Below are positions 15,309 through 17,692 of a stretch of 17,692 nt of DNA, piece by piece (positions within the stretch are counted from its first letter, which is position 1; each line of letters begins with the position of its first letter). A program made the translations under genes and the position numbers. Below the pieces are notes generated by a model, which searched no databases, had not been told where the DNA came from, and saw only the letters and a list, made by a program, of their open reading frames with translations. The stretch is from Propionibacteriaceae bacterium (GTDB taxonomy: Bacteria > Actinomycetota > Actinomycetes > Propionibacteriales > Propionibacteriaceae), in contig JAIRXX010000296.1 of assembly GCA_031268065.1 (NCBI GenBank), positions 1 to 17,692 of the forward strand. The letters run 5' to 3'.

Positions 15309-16562
15309 TCAGGCACCTAGATGTCGGACGCTAGCTACGTGTACGCCATCTGTTCTGGTGTAGCTCGGACCCGATGATGTGATGAGGGCAAGGAAGCGAG
15401 GCGGCTGGGCCATTCGCGCGGCGATGCGGATGAGTTTGGCGGCAGCCGGGTCTAGTACGGCAGGGTCTGCGGACAGCTTTACCTCAACCCCCGCCCAGTC
15501 GATGCCTTTGACCACAACCGCGTCGATTTCGTCCGATCCTTCGCTGAATGCCCGAATAGCGAAACCTCCCGCCTGGCCGTACACGCTCAGATCCCGAAAG
15601 ACCAGCGTTTCAAACAGTTGGCCGTAGGCCGCCAGATCCTGGCGCAGTGACTCGGGTGTGGCACCCAATGCCGCAGCTGCCAGCGAAGGATCGCACAGAT
15701 GCCACTTCGAGGCTTTCCGTACCGGCACGCTGGAACGCAGATGCCCGCCCCAAGCCCGCTGCGGGACGATGGTCCACAGGCGAGCCAGTGAATCGGAGTA
15801 CACGCTTATTGTTCTGGCCGATGATCCCTCACCGTAGGCGGCGGTGTCGCGCTCCAACGTGCGTGCCGAGACATAGCTGGCGGTATTCCTGCTGTATGCG
15901 TAAAGCAACGCGGAAACCTTCAGCGGATCATGCTTGACGCCATCCAGCGTCACAATGTCAGCACTGCTGATCGTTCTCAGATAGTCCTGATTAGCCGCCA
16001 AAGCGTCGGCCAGCGGGCGGCGCTGGTTCGACGGCCATCCACCACGGCACAAAGCTTGCGGGATGACTTCGGGATCAGACAACACCGGCCCGCCGTGGGC
16101 TTTGCCGCCCTCCCACAGATCGGACAGGGAAACTGAGCTGTCGCTGAGCTTCGACTCTGCCAGCGTCATCGGCGACATAGCCACATAGGCGAACCTCAAC
16201 GCCCCACTGTGCCTGGTGGCGTCGTCCTGGGGGGATGCTGAACCAGTTAGGATGAACTGTCCATCGGCGTTGCGGGCATCTACCTCTGCCCGTACCGCAT
16301 TCCAGATATCCGGGGCAAGTTGCCACTCGTCGATAAGGCGCGGCACCGGCCCCTGTAACACTGACGAAGGGTCAAGGCGGGCAGCCAGCCGCAAATCCCT
16401 GCGTAGATCCAACCGAACGTCGCTGCCCGCCTGTCGCAGACCGGTCGTGGTCTTGCCGCATGCTTTCGGCCCCTCGATGACAACCGCTCCGGCACGGCGC
16501 AACGCAGCCTCGACTTGGGCATCTACTAGTCTGGGAAGATAACCTCTCGCTGTGGTGCTCAT
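15309..16562 (-). CDS. AAA-type ATPase with DUF4143-like C-terminal domain
   Basis: This 417-residue cytoplasmic protein has Walker A GPKACGKT (31-38), a Walker B-like PRLIDEWQLAPDIW (from about 74) and a sensor-like FILTGSASPQDD. The C-terminal DUF4143-type part carries a nuclease-like core, SEGSDEIDAVVV then GVEVKLS, and the usual GVHVASVRHLGA ending. The family occurs widely as isolated accessory genes in bacterial islands; its function is poorly defined, so I assign none. The start is ATG 16562 with a weak ribosome site. A perfect 14-bp palindrome lies 34 bp upstream. The gene sits between two direct copies of a ~57-bp sequence, and nothing here ties it functionally to glnA1. Confidence 0.88.
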   Translation of the reverse strand: MSTTARGYLPRLVDAQVEAALRRAGAVVIEGPKACGKTTTGLRQAGSDVRLDLRRDLRLAARLDPSSVLQGPVPRLIDEWQLAPDIWNAVRAEVDARNADGQFILTGSASPQDDATRHSGALRFAYVAMSPMTLAESKLSDSSVSLSDLWEGGKAHGGPVLSDPEVIPQALCRGGWPSNQRRPLADALAANQDYLRTISSADIVTLDGVKHDPLKVSALLYAYSRNTASYVSARTLERDTAAYGEGSSARTISVYSDSLARLWTIVPQRAWGGHLRSSVPVRKASKWHLCDPSLAAAALGATPESLRQDLAAYGQLFETLVFRDLSVYGQAGGFAIRAFSEGSDEIDAVVVKGIDWAGVEVKLSADPAVLDPAAAKLIRIAARMAQPPRFLALITSSGPSYTRTDGVHVASVRHLGA

Positions 16563-16595
16563 GGCTCAACCGTACTCTTCAATTTCAGAAAAAGC

Positions 16596-16624
16596 GGAAA
16601 TGCATTTCCAGAATTTCGGGAAAT
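16596..16624 (-). promoter_or_regulatory. Operator-like palindrome upstream of the ATPase gene
   Basis: GGAAATGCATTTCC (16596-16609) is a perfect 14-bp palindrome, and a third GGAAAT half-site follows at 16619-16624, giving ATTTCC-n9-GGAAAT as a second inverted pair. It is AT-rich compared with its surroundings and lies 34-62 bp before the ATPase start codon, where a promoter and repressor site would be expected. The binder is unknown; the ATPase itself has no obvious DNA-binding domain. Confidence 0.45.
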
Positions 16625-16749
16625 AGGCTTCCTGGTGCCGGCGGGAGGCTCACTTGCGATACTTGGAACAACCTGCAACTCGCGGTGGCCGCCGCTGATG
16701 TCATCAGTGGTAGGAAGGGTGTCAGCGTGCATGGACCGCAGGCCGGTTC

Positions 16750-17457
16750 TTATGGAGATTGGACACGCCTCGGGGCGACCCGGTGTTGCACCCAGGTAAC
16801 ACCCGGTGTAACACCGGCTACCCGAAGAAGTCGGTGTAGTTGTGCTCCGGCAGCGGCTGCGTGTCCTGGTCGGGCGGTTGTTCGGCGTCGGCGCAGGTGG
16901 GGCCTTGCAGCGGCTGGCCAGGCGTCCAGGGGTTCGGGGTAGGCGTGCGCCCGCTGCCCGACAGCGCGGCGCGGCTGGCCAGGCGTCCAGGGGTTCGGGG
17001 CTTCGGTGTGGAACGGGATGAAGACCCTGAATGTTGGCCCGTCCGTGTTGATGTTCCCGATCATGGCAGCGGTGAAGTCGCCAAAGTCTTTGACGGCGAG
17101 CAGGGAAATGCTACCGCTCTGGTGGCACTGCACGGCGGTGGGCTTCCAGCCGTCATCGGTGATGGCTTGCAGCCCGGTTTTGTTGCTGGCCCACGCGACC
17201 TGGGGGTCATCGCTCCAACTGACGATATCGCGCCAAACGTACAGCATCGTCCTTAGGGATGGCCAGGCGGTGCTGGTATGGTTTGGCCCTCCCATGCGTT
17301 CCAGGCGGGCACCACCGAGGATCTGGTCGGCGGCGACGATGGCGAGCCGGTCGTAATCGGTTTGGTCGGCCTCGGGGCCGCGGGCTATGCCTATTGTGCA
17401 GCCGGAAAATAGAGACAGTCCCGCCAGTAGGACCAGGGCTCTCCTCCACAGTGTCAT
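16750..17457 (-). CDS. Lipoprotein with a repeat-induced frameshift in its C-terminus
   Basis: A secreted, lipid-anchored protein of unknown function. The N-terminus MTLWRR plus hydrophobic residues 7-17 and LFSGC with Cys20 forms a lipobox. The frame reads well to FIPFHTEAPNPWTPGQP (about residue 160) and then turns Arg/Ala-rich and low in credibility, ending at 16750. At that point a 30-bp sequence (16971-17000) recurs at 16910-16939. Its 61-bp offset shifts the frame by one. Skipping one unit restores PNPWTPGQPLQG, CADAEQPPDQDTQPLPEHN and YTDFFG with a TAG at 16820-16818, which I take as the original end. Start ATG 17457 overlaps the upstream stop as ATGA, so it is coupled to the peptidase-like gene. 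It may now be a pseudogene. Confidence 0.62.
   Translation of the reverse strand: MTLWRRALVLLAGLSLFSGCTIGIARGPEADQTDYDRLAIVAADQILGGARLERMGGPNHTSTAWPSLRTMLYVWRDIVSWSDDPQVAWASNKTGLQAITDDGWKPTAVQCHQSGSISLLAVKDFGDFTAAMIGNINTDGPTFRVFIPFHTEAPNPWTPGQPRRAVGQRAHAYPEPLDAWPAAARPHLRRRRTTARPGHAAAAGAQLHRLLRVAGVTPGVTWVQHRVAPRRVQSP
16785..16842 (-). repeat. Copy B of the ~57-bp direct repeat
   Basis: 58 bases, about 91% identical to 15190-15246. It spans the reconstructed end of the lipoprotein gene (YTDFFG, TAG at 16820-16818) and about 33 bases beyond. A one-base insertion changes the spacing of its last two GTAAC pentamers from 11 to 12 bp, and the fourth pentamer is absent. As a GlnR operator it would therefore be out of phase. 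CCGGTGTAACACCGG (16803-16817) is a perfect palindrome. Confidence 0.85.
16910..17000 (-). repeat. 30-bp direct repeat (two copies, 61-bp period) in the lipoprotein gene
   Basis: Identical 30-base copies lie at 16910-16939 and 16971-17000, separated by 31 unrelated bases. Each encodes PNPWTPGQP in its proper frame. The 61-bp offset is not a multiple of three, so the second copy is read out of frame. This looks like a slippage or local duplication event, or an assembly error. Confidence 0.9.
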
Positions 17458-17692
17458 GGCAGGAACACCGCCTGTGCGGTGGACCAGTTGCCGTAGGCGG
17501 CTTTCGACGTGTCCTGGTTTAGCAGGTCAGCTCTAGGCACATCGTGGGTGAGGCCGTTGAAAGGTTCATAGATCGAGTAGTTTCCGTCATGGTAGCCGGT
17601 GATCAGCATGGAATGGCGGGGATGTCGCGCAGAGTTTGCGAGATGGCTGGCATTTTTGCCAGATCACTGGCGAATGTAAGGCTGGTCACCTG
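17454..17692 (-). CDS. C-terminal part of a papain/C39-like peptidase, apparently frameshifted
   Basis: The gene enters from the right window edge. The last ~55 residues read RHSMLITGYHDGNYSIYEPF, then NGLTHDV, and end AQAVFLP. H-S-x-L-I-T-G-Y, a short loop, then Y-x-I-Y-E-P-F-N is the active-site histidine strand and following Asp/Asn region of C39/papain-like peptidases and bacteriocin-processing domains. The open frame for this part is blocked by TGA at 17666-17664, while a neighbouring frame reads QVTSLTFASDLAK up to a run of five A (17657-17653 on the minus strand). One extra A there would join both into one continuous protein. So either this is a broken gene, a contingency tract or a sequence error. 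It is coupled to the lipoprotein start by an ATGA overlap. Confidence 0.5.

Noticed and set aside
15222..15311. Stop-codon readthrough of the ATPase TGA to make a protein ending YTDFFG
   Set aside because: The shared frame is a one-in-three coincidence, and the ATPase already ends like other DUF4143 proteins; no readthrough signal is seen.

Overview
The window is a piece of a high-GC actinobacterial chromosome. Gene content points there more firmly than base composition. It carries two class I glutamine synthetases (a GlnA2 type and an adenylylatable GlnA1 type), the adenylyltransferase GlnE that controls the second of these, and DprE1/DprE2, the enzymes that epimerise decaprenylphosphoryl-ribose to arabinose. 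DprE1/DprE2 suggest an arabinan-containing envelope. Nothing here shows mycolic acids, so I do not assign a genus.

Layout from left to right. (1) 1-188: the C-terminal end of an unidentified gene. (2) 459-1796: glnA2. (3) 1934-6795: a four-gene export operon, made of a membrane-anchored HlyD/MacA-type adaptor, a MacB-type ATPase, a MacB/FtsX-type permease (these three overlap by ATGA) and a second, secreted adaptor with a long Asp/Pro/Ser insertion. (4) 6830-7213 (minus): a small sterol-carrier-family protein, divergent from (5) glnE, 7238-10192. The two start codons are only 24 bp apart and appear to be driven by overlapping leaderless promoters. (6) 10205-12387: dprE1 and dprE2, 12 bp behind glnE and overlapping each other by 4 bp, so glnE-dprE1-dprE2 looks like one transcription unit. 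(7) 12542-13420 (minus): aminodeoxychorismate lyase, pabC. (8) 13705-15126 (minus): glnA1, with a terminator-like hairpin behind it and a GlnR-type operator in front of it. (9) 15222-17692 (minus): a disturbed accessory region with a DUF4143-type AAA ATPase, a lipoprotein whose C-terminus is frameshifted by a 30-bp repeat, and the end of a papain/C39-like peptidase that also looks frameshifted.

How it fits together. glnA2, glnE and glnA1 form a nitrogen-assimilation neighbourhood like the contiguous glnA1-glnE-glnA2 block of mycobacteria. Here it is opened up by an efflux operon on one side and by a cell-wall/folate block on the other. GlnA1 keeps the adenylylation tyrosine and GlnA2 has a tryptophan there, so GlnE should act only on GlnA1. 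Transcriptional control by GlnR is suggested by four GTNAC/GTTGC-type pentamers spaced exactly 11 bp apart before glnA1 and by a single GTAAT-n6-GAAAC pair before glnA2.

The least ordinary part is 15.19-17.0 kb. A ~57-bp sequence, holding the last codons of a gene (tail YTDFFG), its stop codon and most of the GlnR-type operator, occurs twice in direct orientation. The two copies flank the DUF4143 ATPase gene.
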